From assembly GCA_964487525.1 (NCBI GenBank), contig CAZAQC010000005.1, positions 1 to 33,643 of the forward strand: DNA of 33,643 nucleotides, read 5' to 3'. Positions within the stretch are counted from its first letter, which is position 1. Every line of letters begins with the position of its first letter. Positions 8,220 to 16,903 of the stretch are shown here, one piece after another. The stretch is from UBA2177 sp964487525 (lineage in GTDB: Bacteria > Patescibacteriota > Dojkabacteria > SC72). The translations under genes were made by a program, and so were the position numbers. The notes under the pieces are model-generated. The model was given only the letters and a program-made list of their open reading frames with translations, had not been told where the DNA came from and searched no databases.

Positions 8220-9102
8220 TTTGTAAAACACTCTTTGTTGTTTTAAAACTAATCTTTGCTACTTTTTCTAACTCAGAAACTCCATGCTTATTAACAAATT
8301 CCTTTGCCTGAGATATTACATTTGAGGCTCCCTTAGGGAAATTAAAATAGTATTTATCCTTCATAATTTCCATTTCTTCTAAAAATATCCCTCTAGCCAA
8401 TACAGATGCTGTTGCTACTGCAATATCTGATTCCCCCTTATGAAATTGTTCAAACTTAATGCTCTTAGCCAATGGGCCTAATTCATCAACTACCCTACTC
8501 TTTTTTGAAGAGAATTGATCTATGACAACTTTCTTACACTCCATTCCTTTTTCCTTAAGATCCTTTAATCCCATCTCAATAACCTTAGAATGCTGTTTTG
8601 CAAGAAGTAAAGAGACATTCTTCAATTTAGAATAGAGCTCATTATATTCGCTAGGTTCAACTACAGAAGAATAGAAGTATTCATATTCTTTCAATTGATC
8701 ATACATCTTCCTTATACTATTATCAGAAAATTTCTTTGAATCCCCTACCCCTATATTTGTTATCTTTTTTAAGAAATTATTATCAACAAAACAAGCAACT
8801 ACAACGAGGGGACCAAAATAATCACCTTTACCAACCTCATCCACACCTATATGGGACTCCATATTTACAACATAATCATCTTCCTTTACTAATTCAACTA
8901 TATCTTCAAAATTTTCGTTCCCTTGAAATACCACTTTCTTACTAGTGTAGAGAGTACATACTGAACCATTATCATTTTTCATTCTCAAAGCAACATATTC
9001 ATTATTGATTCTATCCTCACTCCATCCTTTCTTTACGAGAATCTTTTCCAAGAGATTAGACTCTTCATTATTTAATTGTGTTGAGAGTGTTTTTTGAGCC
9101 AT
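8209..9102 (-). CDS. rnhC: Ribonuclease HIII
   Basis: RNase HIII cleaves the RNA strand of RNA-DNA hybrids. The type 2 RNase H core begins IGVDEVGKGDYFGPLVV, with the catalytic D-E pair at about residues 88-89. It continues through DSKKFSD, KVVIDQF and GESDIAVATASVLAR, which carry the remaining acidic residues. The 80-residue N-terminal TBP-like substrate-binding domain that separates HIII from HII is present. I start at the ATG at 9102, which directly follows the cysS stop (TAA at 9104-9106) and gives MAQKTLSTQL. An upstream ATG at 9129 would add nine residues and overlap cysS by 26 bases. It is the last gene of the dnaX cluster. Confidence 0.93.
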   Translation of the reverse strand: MAQKTLSTQLNNEESNLLEKILVKKGWSEDRINNEYVALRMKNDNGSVCTLYTSKKVVFQGNENFEDIVELVKEDDYVVNMESHIGVDEVGKGDYFGPLVVVACFVDNNFLKKITNIGVGDSKKFSDNSIRKMYDQLKEYEYFYSSVVEPSEYNELYSKLKNVSLLLAKQHSKVIEMGLKDLKEKGMECKKVVIDQFSSKKSRVVDELGPLAKSIKFEQFHKGESDIAVATASVLARGIFLEEMEIMKDKYYFNFPKGASNVISQAKEFVNKHGVSELEKVAKISFKTTKSVLQTTF

Positions 9103-9103
9103 A

Positions 9104-10549
9104 TTATATTTTTTCGAATTTTTGTCCATCTGGAGTATCCATAACCTTATACCCCAATTTAGCTATATCATCTCTTAGTTTATCCGCTTCTGAATAGTTC
9201 TTTTCCTCTTTGGCTTTTTTCCTTAAATTTAACAATTCTTCAAGATTGCTATCAGCATTCCTCTGTTTTCCAATTTCTTTTTCAAAATCTAATCCTAATA
9301 CTTTATCAAAATCTAATATTGTTGCTAAAATATCTTCTTTTGGATTATTGGATTTTAATAGTTCATTTAATAGGGCTAATACGCCAGACATATTTAGATT
9401 ATTCTCTAATTCTTTTTTGAAGTTTTCCCTATACTCCTCTATTACTCTTCCCCTAGTATCTCCCAACTCCTTAATCTTTCTAATGATTGATAATCTAGCA
9501 TTCTTAGCTCCTTCCAAAGATTCAATGGAAAACTGAATTCTAGTTCTGTAATTGATTGAAAGAAGTAGATATCTTATGTCCATAGCCTCAAATCCTAACT
9601 CTATCAATGTAGGTAGATATGGTGCATTACCACTACTTTTTGACAACTTCCCGTCATCTTTATTCACTAACCATTCATTATGTACCCAGTAAGTAACAAC
9701 AGTATGTCCAAAAGCCCCAATATTTTGAGCTCTTTCATTTGTATGATGGACAGGAATATGATCAACTCCACCAGTATGTATATCAAATTTCTCACCTAGA
9801 AGAGCTGTTCCCATTGCTGTACATTCAATATGCCAACCGGGGAAACCATCACCCCAAGGAGAGTTCCAATTCATAATATGGTTCTCATATTTCCCTGTTT
9901 TTTTCATCCAAAGTACAAAATCAGCTGGGTTTTTCTTTTCTGGATCCACCTCTACTTCATCTCTGACTCCAACTTCCTTCTCATCTAAGTTTTGTCCAGT
10001 GAAAATTGTATAGTCTAGAATTTTAGTAACATCAAAATACAGAGCTTGTTTTGTCTCGTATGTATATCCATTTTCTTCTATCTTCTTTATTACCGCTATC
10101 ATTTCATCTACATAATCTGTAGCCCTTGTAAAAGAAAAATCCTTAACACCCTCATGTGTCAAAGTTTCAGGAATTAATTGACCATTTGGAGCTAGAATAT
10201 TCAAAGCCCTAAAATCATCTAAAACTGTATCTATATATTTATTTGCAATATCTATTGGTTGTATACCCTCCCTTTCAGCCTGCCTATCCATCCTATCCTC
10301 TCCAAAATCACTACCATAATCATCCATTGAGGTCATATGACCAACATCAGTAATATTCATTATCCTTTTGACATCATAGCCCAAATACAGAAGAGTTCTA
10401 TGAAAAATATCCCAATTTACATATGCACGAATATTACCAATCTGCATTCTGTAATACACTGTTGGCCCACAACTATATATGGACATCTTACCTTCTTCTA
10501 AGGGTTGTATATCTACTATTTTTTTATCAAGTGTAGAGTAAAGTTTCAT
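9104..10549 (-). CDS. cysS: Cysteinyl-tRNA synthetase
   Basis: A 481-residue class I synthetase that charges tRNA-Cys. The start MKLYSTLDKK...SCGPTVYYRM, the zinc-site residues C27, C243 (WHIEC) and H269/E272 (HHTNE), and the KMSKS-type loop KLSKS at 301-305 identify it. A C-terminal helical anticodon-binding region follows, with EELLNLRKKAKEEKNYSEAD. The HIGH-type signature is changed: where the family has HIGN this protein reads QIGN (Q36, codon CAG), so the first histidine is missing. Its start codon overlaps the recR stop by one base, and rnhC follows after one base, so it is translated within the dnaX-ybaB-recR-cysS-rnhC operon. Confidence 0.95.
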   Translation of the reverse strand: MKLYSTLDKKIVDIQPLEEGKMSIYSCGPTVYYRMQIGNIRAYVNWDIFHRTLLYLGYDVKRIMNITDVGHMTSMDDYGSDFGEDRMDRQAEREGIQPIDIANKYIDTVLDDFRALNILAPNGQLIPETLTHEGVKDFSFTRATDYVDEMIAVIKKIEENGYTYETKQALYFDVTKILDYTIFTGQNLDEKEVGVRDEVEVDPEKKNPADFVLWMKKTGKYENHIMNWNSPWGDGFPGWHIECTAMGTALLGEKFDIHTGGVDHIPVHHTNERAQNIGAFGHTVVTYWVHNEWLVNKDDGKLSKSSGNAPYLPTLIELGFEAMDIRYLLLSINYRTRIQFSIESLEGAKNARLSIIRKIKELGDTRGRVIEEYRENFKKELENNLNMSGVLALLNELLKSNNPKEDILATILDFDKVLGLDFEKEIGKQRNADSNLEELLNLRKKAKEEKNYSEADKLRDDIAKLGYKVMDTPDGQKFEKI

Positions 10550-11172
10550 TATATATCTCTCCTTCCTTCTAAAGCTTTTTTTAATGTTAATCTATCTGCA
10601 TACTCTAAATCAGCTCCCGTTGGTAAACCCATTGCTAATCTAGTTATCTTTATTTTACCCTCTTTTAGATAACTCTTAAACAAATCAATTATATAGCTGG
10701 CTGTAGCCTCTCCCTCAAGACTAGGATTAGTTGCCACTATTATTTCCATTTGACTATTCTCTTTCAAAAGATCTTGTACTCTTTTGTCTAATTCTTTGAA
10801 TCTCAATTCTTCAGCAGTTATACCTTCTGCAGGAGATATTACTCCACCTAAAACAAAATACAAACCGTCATATACTCCAGAATTCTCAAAAGCAACTACA
10901 TCTAAAGGCTCTTCGACAACACATAATTTTTCACTTTTTCTTAATGGACTAGAACATATATTACACTCATCCTTGTCGGAGACATTAAAGCACTTAGTAC
11001 AATTCTTTACATTCTTATCCATCTCAATTAAAGCATTTGCTAATTTTGAAGCATCTTTGTTAGAAGATCTTAGGTAATGATATGCCATTCTAGAAGCTGA
11101 TTTAGGACCTACCCCTGGTAATCTACTGAATTCCTCTATAACTTGTTCTACACTATTTGGTAATACAGACAT
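10549..11172 (-). CDS. recR: Recombination protein RecR
   Basis: A 207-residue RecR, full length for the family, which works with RecF/RecO in loading RecA at gaps. It has a helix-hairpin-helix at about residues 15-30 (SRLPGVGPKSASRMAYH), a C4 zinc finger (C58, C61, C70, C73) and a Toprim domain starting LCVVEEPLDVVAFE. The C-terminal motif includes TRLAMGLPTGADLEYAD. It is in the standard dnaX-ybaB-recR order: 1 base lies between its start and the ybaB stop, and its stop overlaps the cysS start. Confidence 0.96.
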   Translation of the reverse strand: MSVLPNSVEQVIEEFSRLPGVGPKSASRMAYHYLRSSNKDASKLANALIEMDKNVKNCTKCFNVSDKDECNICSSPLRKSEKLCVVEEPLDVVAFENSGVYDGLYFVLGGVISPAEGITAEELRFKELDKRVQDLLKENSQMEIIVATNPSLEGEATASYIIDLFKSYLKEGKIKITRLAMGLPTGADLEYADRLTLKKALEGRRDI

Positions 11173-11173
11173 A

Positions 11174-11464
11174 TTACTTGAACATACTCTTTAACTGATC
11201 TATATCCATATCTTGAACCATCTCTTTTTGTAATTTCTTTTGATAGTCCTTAAAGGCTTCTTTAAAACCTTTTTTAATTGCATTCTCCATATCAGGAGAA
11301 AGATACTCTTCATCGATATGAACATCCTCAAACTCCTGAGCTGCATTCATATATATCCTAATCATTCCATTCTTTGATTCACCCTTTATCTTTCTCTCTC
11401 TCAATTTATTCTGAAGCTTCTTGGCTTCACTCTGCATTTTTAAAATTTCTACTGGATTTAACAT
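11174..11464 (-). CDS. ybaB: YbaB/EbfC nucleoid-associated protein
   Basis: A 96-residue DNA-binding protein of the YbaB/EbfC family, which forms dimers on the nucleoid. It opens with the coiled N-terminal helix (MLNPVEILKMQSEAKKLQNK), then a small beta sheet and a C-terminal helix (AFKDYQKKLQKEMVQDMDID). Position between dnaX and recR is diagnostic. Length is typical. A spacer of 56 bases separates it from dnaX. Confidence 0.92.
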   Translation of the reverse strand: MLNPVEILKMQSEAKKLQNKLRERKIKGESKNGMIRIYMNAAQEFEDVHIDEEYLSPDMENAIKKGFKEAFKDYQKKLQKEMVQDMDIDQLKSMFK

Positions 11465-11520
11465 AAAAAGAGTTAAAAAAACTTAATTAATGAATACTAT
11501 TATATCCTAAAAGAGGAATT

Positions 11521-13086
11521 CTACATACCTTCAAATATCGCCTCTATATTTGGAGAGACCTTCTTAGCTTCTGATTTTTCTTTCCTAGGCTTAATTATTG
11601 GTAACCTTCTTAACACAAACTCTGCATCTGATTTATTCTTTGTTTTGATGGAAGAATTAACAACACAAGATATATTACAGCCTCTTCCATATACCTTTTT
11701 GAAGGTCTCCGATATTGCATTTCTACTCTTTGGCACCTCTATCCTTTCACTATGGAATTTGAATGGAACCTCAATGTAGAGAACCCCTTTCTCAAAATTA
11801 AGAACATTTGCTCCTTCTAAGAAAGCATAGAGATGGCCATTAAAAGGCTTTATTTCATTAACAAATGTGCTCCACTTGTTCTTTATCTTATCTACAGCTA
11901 TATCCTCACACGAAGCTTCTTCTACTACAATATCTTTTTCTTCCTTCTTAGGTTCAGACATATCTATACTCTTTGTTATTCTATTCTTAACATCCCTATT
12001 TACAATTTCTATATCCTTAACTGCATCCCCCTTCATCATCTCCGGGATTATCATCTCTATTACTAAGGCTTGATTATTTGCATATCTGATTCTGTTCTCC
12101 GCATCCAAGAAAAGATTAATCAGTTTGTGTACTTGTTTAATATCTATATCCTCTGAAAACTCATATTTTTTATCAACCTTTTCCCTTATTTTTCCAACTA
12201 AGATCTGCCTTAAAATATCTAATACATAGGTCGTAAATTGCTGAAGATTAACACCTTTATTCTCTAGCTCTTCTATTACATTTAGAGCCTTATTTCCATT
12301 TCCCTCCGTTAAACTCTTAAGAAGTGTTATTACACTATCGAAATCTGGAAGGCCTAATATCTTTCTAACTTCCTCTACAGTTATTTCTGATTTTCTCTCG
12401 TCCTGTCCTGTATATACCACATCCAAAATGGATAGAGCATCCCTATAACTACCTTTGGCGTTTTGAACAACTATATCTAAAGCTTCATCGTGAATGGTTA
12501 TTTTCTCTTTTTTAGTAATATCCTTTATTAAATTCCTTAACTCATCCTCTGTACCAAGCCTAAAATCATATCTCTGGCATCTCGAAAGTATCGTAGGTGG
12601 TAGTTTATGGACATCTGTTGTCGCTAAGATGAATATGACATGGGATGGAGGCTCCTCTAACGTCTTAAGAAGCGCATTGAATGCCTCTGTGGTCAACATA
12701 TGTACTTCATCTATAATGTACACCTTAAATTCACCCTCAGAGGGTGAGAACTCAATTTTTTCTTTCAACTCCCTAATTTGATCTATTCCCCTATTAGATG
12801 CTGCATCTATTTCAATTAAATCTAAAAACCTCCCATTTGATATATTTATGCAGGACTCACACTCATTACATGGATTTCCATCTTTCTTTAGATTCTTACA
12901 ATTAACGGCCTTAGCTAATATTCTCGCGGTAGATGTTTTCCCAGTACCTCTTGATCCAACAAAAAGATATGCTTGAGCTATTTGATTGCTCTTAACTGCA
13001 TTCTTTAACAACTTCGTTATATGATCTTGTCCTTTAATTTCATTAAAGTCTGTAGATCTGTATTTTTGATAGAGTACTGAAGACAT
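11521..13086 (-). CDS. dnaX: DNA polymerase III subunit gamma/tau
   Basis: The clamp-loader ATPase of the replicative polymerase. The Walker A GSRGTGKT is at 44-51, a zinc finger is formed by C63, C73, C76 and C79, the Walker B DEVH is at 126-129, and the sensor region has ATTDVHKLPPTILSRCQRYDF. At 521 residues it has the AAA+ core, the collar domain (to about 370) and a short C-terminal part, LYAFLEGANVLNFEKGVLYI and what follows, which resembles the tau/C-terminal domain of Gram-positive DnaX. I see no obvious slippery run that would generate a separate gamma form. It is the first gene of the recombination cluster, with a promoter five bases before its ATG. Confidence 0.95.
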   Translation of the reverse strand: MSSVLYQKYRSTDFNEIKGQDHITKLLKNAVKSNQIAQAYLFVGSRGTGKTSTARILAKAVNCKNLKKDGNPCNECESCINISNGRFLDLIEIDAASNRGIDQIRELKEKIEFSPSEGEFKVYIIDEVHMLTTEAFNALLKTLEEPPSHVIFILATTDVHKLPPTILSRCQRYDFRLGTEDELRNLIKDITKKEKITIHDEALDIVVQNAKGSYRDALSILDVVYTGQDERKSEITVEEVRKILGLPDFDSVITLLKSLTEGNGNKALNVIEELENKGVNLQQFTTYVLDILRQILVGKIREKVDKKYEFSEDIDIKQVHKLINLFLDAENRIRYANNQALVIEMIIPEMMKGDAVKDIEIVNRDVKNRITKSIDMSEPKKEEKDIVVEEASCEDIAVDKIKNKWSTFVNEIKPFNGHLYAFLEGANVLNFEKGVLYIEVPFKFHSERIEVPKSRNAISETFKKVYGRGCNISCVVNSSIKTKNKSDAEFVLRRLPIIKPRKEKSEAKKVSPNIEAIFEGM

Positions 13087-13091
13087 GGTAT

Positions 13092-13120
13092 ATACTAGGA
13101 CAAAGTCTTGGCTTTGCCAA
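13092..13120 (-). promoter_or_regulatory. Promoter of the dnaX cluster with an embedded hairpin
   Basis: On the minus strand TTGGCA (13120-13115), a 17-base spacer and TAGTAT (13097-13092) end five bases before the dnaX ATG. The -35 sits inside a perfect 6-bp inverted repeat with a 3-base loop (13107-13121, CTTGGC/GCCAAG). No T run follows the repeat, so it is not a standard terminator for mfd; it could be an operator. Confidence 0.45.
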
Positions 13121-13127
13121 GTGAAAA

Positions 13128-15602
13128 TTATTTACCCATATGCACAAGGTTTCTTACTGCCTCTTCTAACATCTGAGCATACAAACCATACCCAACTGAA
13201 TTAATAGTCCCTGATTGATTTTTTCCCAATATATCCCCTGCTCCTCTAATCTCTAAATCCTTGTTAGAGAGTAAGAAACCTGAACCCAGTTCTTGAGATT
13301 CTTTGATAGCCTCTAACCTCAATTGAGCATCTCCCTTTAAATTGTGATAGAAAAAGTATGCATAACCCTGTCTATTCGACCTCCCTATTCTCCCCCTAAT
13401 TTGATACATTTGAGACAGTCCTAGCATACTAGCATCATCAAGGATTAATGTATTAACAGAAGGGATATCTAGTCCATTTTCAATTATTGTAGTACATACC
13501 AAAATGTCAGTTTTCCCACTAACAAAATCCTTCATAGATTCAGATAATTTGTGAACACTCATTTGTCCATGGGCAATACCCACAGAAACCTGAGGAAACA
13601 TTTTAACCAATCTATCATATATTTGCTCAATTGTATTAACCCTATTATGTAAAAAATATACCTGACCCTTTCTCTTAAGTTCTGTTGATATTGCCGTATT
13701 AACAGATTCCCAATTGAATTCTTCGAAGTAATTAACTATCTCTTTCCTTCCTAAAGGAGGTGTAGCTAATACCGAAATATCCCTGATACCCATGAGAGCC
13801 ATATTTAATGTCCTAGGAATTGGAGTGGCTGTTAAAGAAAGAACATTTGTATCTACCCTCTTAGATTTAATCTCTTCCTTCTGTTTAACTCCAAACTTCT
13901 GTTCTTCATCTATCACTAAAAGCCTTAAACTTTTAAAAGAAATTTCTTTACTTAGAAGAGAGTGTGTTCCTATGACTAAATCTATATTTCCATTCTTCAA
14001 GCCATTCAATACCCTTTCCCTATCTGCAGAAGAAGAAAATCTAGACAAAGAATCTATATTGAAAGGATAGTTTTTGAATCTTTCCTTAAGAACAGATACA
14101 TGTTGCTCAACAAGTATAGTAGTTGGAGCANNNNNNNNNNAACCTCAAAATAATAGAGCATGGTGGAGTTTATTAGTTGGAGCAAGTAAAGCTACTTGAT
14201 ATCCAGCGTTTATAACTGAAAAGATTGCTCTAGCAGCAACTTCTGTCTTACCATAGCCTACATCTCCCACCAAGAGTCTGTCCATCGGTTTACTATTTTT
14301 AAAGTCTTTTACAATATGTTCCGTGGCTAATAGTTGATCATCTGTATCATCAAATTCAAACTGTTTTATAAAGGTGTTCAATTCTTCTAGAGAGAGATCT
14401 GTATCTATAATTATTTCTGTTTTAGATGTTTTTCTTAATGCATAAAGCTGAAGTAATTCTCTAGCAATATCTTCTACTCTTTCTTTAGCTTTGCTTGATA
14501 TTCTCTTCCAAACACCACTATTTAAACCTGTTAATATCGGTTTATTTTTGCCTGCACCAATATATTTTGTTAGTTTCTCAGAGGCTGAAAGAGGTACAAA
14601 AAGCTTATCCTTACCTGCATATGATATTTCAACATACAAACCATGCTCTTTCTTTATTAAATTACTAAATCTTCCAATCCCATGATCCTGATGAACTATA
14701 TAGTCACCAGGAACAATTTTTTTAAGTATTTCTACAGATCCAGGATCTATCTTGATATTTTTCTTTTCGTACATAGAAAGATCTAACTCTCCAAGAACTT
14801 CCAAATCTGTTAGGAGCAATACTTTGGCAACACTTGATACCAAACCTCTTTTAATACTCTTCTCTACAACACCCTTAGCTACAAATATCTTGCTTATACA
14901 ATCACGTAATTCTTCTTCTGTATTTGTCTCATACTTATCTAAATTATTTGTTAAATACCAAATTTCATAGTTTCTATTTTGAAAATTTTTAATAATTTCT
15001 AAAACACCTCTTCTAGAGATATAGTTTTCGGCTCCAGGGATTCGCCTAAGCCCCAAATTCACTAGATTACTCTCATCTCCTATTCCTACTTCCATACTGA
15101 TATTAATACTCTCAGAAGCCTCTTCATTCCCCACTAAGAACTTTGTATTGGAACTAAGAAAGATTCTTTCTTTAACATCCTTTATCTTTTTCCTACTATC
15201 TATATCTACTACCGATATCTTCTCAATTTGGTCATCAAACAAACTGAGTCTAACCAATCTATTCATACTGAAAGGCCATATTAATACAACATCTCCTAAT
15301 ACTGATATTTCTCCCTCATTCCATACTCTTTCGACTCTCTGATACCCTATTGATATTAAAGAATTAATATCAAATGTATCTTTCTCTCTGAAAATAATTG
15401 TATCTTTCTTGATCTCCTGATCTTCATCTATTGAAAGCCATACAAACTTTTCAAGTAACATACCTAATAGCTCAGAAGCAAATTCATAGTAATCTGAATC
15501 TATGCCAGTAATCTTTAGATTTTCCTCTATACTTCCCTTTAGTGGGAGGTACTTCTGTAGGAGTAAATTTAGAACTCCATTTTTAATATATTTATCTTTC
15601 AC
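13128..15602 (-). CDS. mfd: Transcription-repair coupling factor Mfd, compact form, split by a scaffold artefact
   Basis: Mfd removes RNA polymerase stalled at lesions and recruits excision repair. Starting at a GTG at 15602, the protein has a reduced UvrB-like N-terminus with a D2-like segment (GYQRVERVWNEGE...) at about residue 87. A CarD-type polymerase-binding domain (IVPGDYIVHQDHGIGRFSNL) is followed by the RecG-like translocase with GDVGYGKTE, DEEQ, LTATPIPRTLNMAL and the GRIGRSNRQGYAYF motif. It ends at YGLYAQMLEEAV...HMGK, so the C-terminal regulatory domain D7 is absent. Around the N run both sides carry the same TGCTCCAACT. Joining them there gives LLAPTTILVEQH in frame and an intact protein of about 806 residues, against roughly 1150 for the E. 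coli protein. Confidence 0.88.
14131..14174. other. Assembly gap (10 N) with a doubtful contig end
   Basis: The N run (14131-14140) is followed by 34 bases (14141-14174) that read out of the conserved Mfd motif into a stop (TNKLHHALLF then TGA). The ten bases AGTTGGAGCA occur at 14121-14130 and again at 14175-14184. Overlapping the two copies deletes 14131-14184 and restores the reading frame and the motif. The simplest view is that the two contigs overlap and the 34 bases are an erroneous contig tip. Confidence 0.8.
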
Positions 15603-15608
15603 ATCGGT

Positions 15609-15637
15609 ATTTTATCAACATCCATAAAATATGTATA
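15609..15637 (-). promoter_or_regulatory. Promoter of mfd, probably leaderless
   Basis: On the minus strand TATACA (15637-15632), a 17-base spacer and TAAAAT (15614-15609), with six bases to the GTG start at 15602. Its -35 overlaps the plus-strand -10 of the divergent gene. Confidence 0.45.
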
Positions 15638-15639
15638 AT
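15634..15639 (+). promoter_or_regulatory. Promoter -10 of the YdjM-like gene
   Basis: TATAAT on the plus strand. The -35 is weak (TTATCA at 15612-15617, 16-base spacer). A purine-rich ribosome binding site (AAGGA at 15654-15658) lies nine bases before the ATG at 15668. This is one of the few clear Shine-Dalgarno sequences in the window and fixes that start. Confidence 0.5.
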
Positions 15640-15667
15640 CTATGAATAATATTAAGGAAAAGAGAAG

Positions 15668-16903
15668 ATGATAATAGCACATGCACCAATAGCATATATT
15701 ACGAATGAGGCAATACAGAAAAAAGAGATTTCTAAATTAAATCTTAACCAAAAGATACTTGTAATGCTGTTTAGTTTCTTCTTTGGCATACTACCCGACT
15801 TTGATATTTTCTTTCTTTCTTCAAAGAATATACCCGGGTTCATACATCATGAAATACTGTCTCATACCCCAATATTTTATATATCTATATTCATCCTTCT
15901 TAAAATCTTGCTTAATCCCTTGTACAAGATGCTGAACAAAAAAGCAGCGAATGTTATTGACAAGAATATTTTGAGTATATTGGCAAATACATTTCTAATA
16001 GCTACAGTATCCCACCTGTTTGCAGATCTTTTTGTAAGTAGAATAATGCTTTTCTATCCTTTTTCAGATATGAAGATATTTCTTTTTAAATATATCTTTG
16101 AACCTAATCTATTTGCTGGATATTCTTTTACTCCTTTATTTGCTATCGAAATTATTATTTTTCTTGTATTTATATATTTGATATACAACAAATTCTTCAA
16201 ATTGAACAAACTCTCAACTATCTTTCTTAAATTCCTCATATCCATATCCCTTCTTTATCTCCCATTTTCAATATATATGTCTTTTAATACATACAATCGT
16301 AGCTATATGTATGACGAGGATGGTCAAATTAACTACGATGTAGATTATGATACCCTTGAAGATGGTATGGATATGGATATAGGGAATGATGGAAGAGGTA
16401 ATATTGAAAAAGCTAATGAAACAGAGCTCTTAGATAGTACTTTAAAGATTGTTAATTCAAATAAATTCACTTCCTCTAATGAAAAATCTATCGCTTCAAG
16501 AATTAAGTACAAATTTGGGGCTTTTGATTCATACCGATTAATCTCACAGGCATATTTTGATACTGGTTTACCAATTGAGCCTGTATTAGAAGATTTTAAT
16601 TCCAAGAAGTACGGTTTTGAATCTTATGGCAGTAACCTTAATTACATTTCTTTACTTTATGAATATTTAGAAAAGAACAATCAAATTGTAGAATTGAACC
16701 TAGATTCTACAGTAGTATTACCTACTTCAAAAATCTTTTTCTTAATGGACAAGGATGAGAAGATTACAAACCTTGGTATTACCCTAGAGGGTAATTATTT
16801 GGCTACAATATTAAACTCTGATAGGTATTTAGATATGCATTCGTATCAATATATAAGAGAATATTATAGAGATGAAATAGAAAAGATATTTATACAAAGA
16901 TAA
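15668..16903 (+). CDS. YdjM/DUF457-like membrane-bound metal-dependent hydrolase with a long extracytoplasmic domain
   Basis: A 411-residue protein. The N-terminal 205 residues hold about five membrane segments and the spaced metal-ligand motifs of the YdjM (DUF457) family: HAP at 5-7, GILPDFD at 40-46, HHEILSHTP at 60-68 and HLFAD at 116-120. The members I know of are mostly this membrane part only. Here a further 200-residue soluble domain follows. It starts with an acidic stretch (DVDYDTLEDGMDMD and DIGNDGRGN, about residues 226-250) that could bind calcium, and with five membrane segments it would lie outside the cell. The substrate is unknown. It is transcribed away from mfd and abuts pth tail to tail (stop at 16903, pth stop at 16904). 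Confidence 0.75.
   Translation: MIIAHAPIAYITNEAIQKKEISKLNLNQKILVMLFSFFFGILPDFDIFFLSSKNIPGFIHHEILSHTPIFYISIFILLKILLNPLYKMLNKKAANVIDKNILSILANTFLIATVSHLFADLFVSRIMLFYPFSDMKIFLFKYIFEPNLFAGYSFTPLFAIEIIIFLVFIYLIYNKFFKLNKLSTIFLKFLISISLLYLPFSIYMSFNTYNRSYMYDEDGQINYDVDYDTLEDGMDMDIGNDGRGNIEKANETELLDSTLKIVNSNKFTSSNEKSIASRIKYKFGAFDSYRLISQAYFDTGLPIEPVLEDFNSKKYGFESYGSNLNYISLLYEYLEKNNQIVELNLDSTVVLPTSKIFFLMDKDEKITNLGITLEGNYLATILNSDRYLDMHSYQYIREYYRDEIEKIFIQR

Noticed and set aside
9103..9129. Longer RNase HIII from the ATG at 9129
   Set aside because: It would overlap cysS by 26 bases. The ATG at 9102 directly after the cysS stop is sufficient and gives a usual N-terminus. It cannot be excluded fully.
14145..15602. 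mfd as a truncated pseudogene plus a separate helicase gene at 13128-14048
   Set aside because: The stop lies only in the 34 bases next to the N run, and merging the duplicated ten bases restores the conserved motif and frame.
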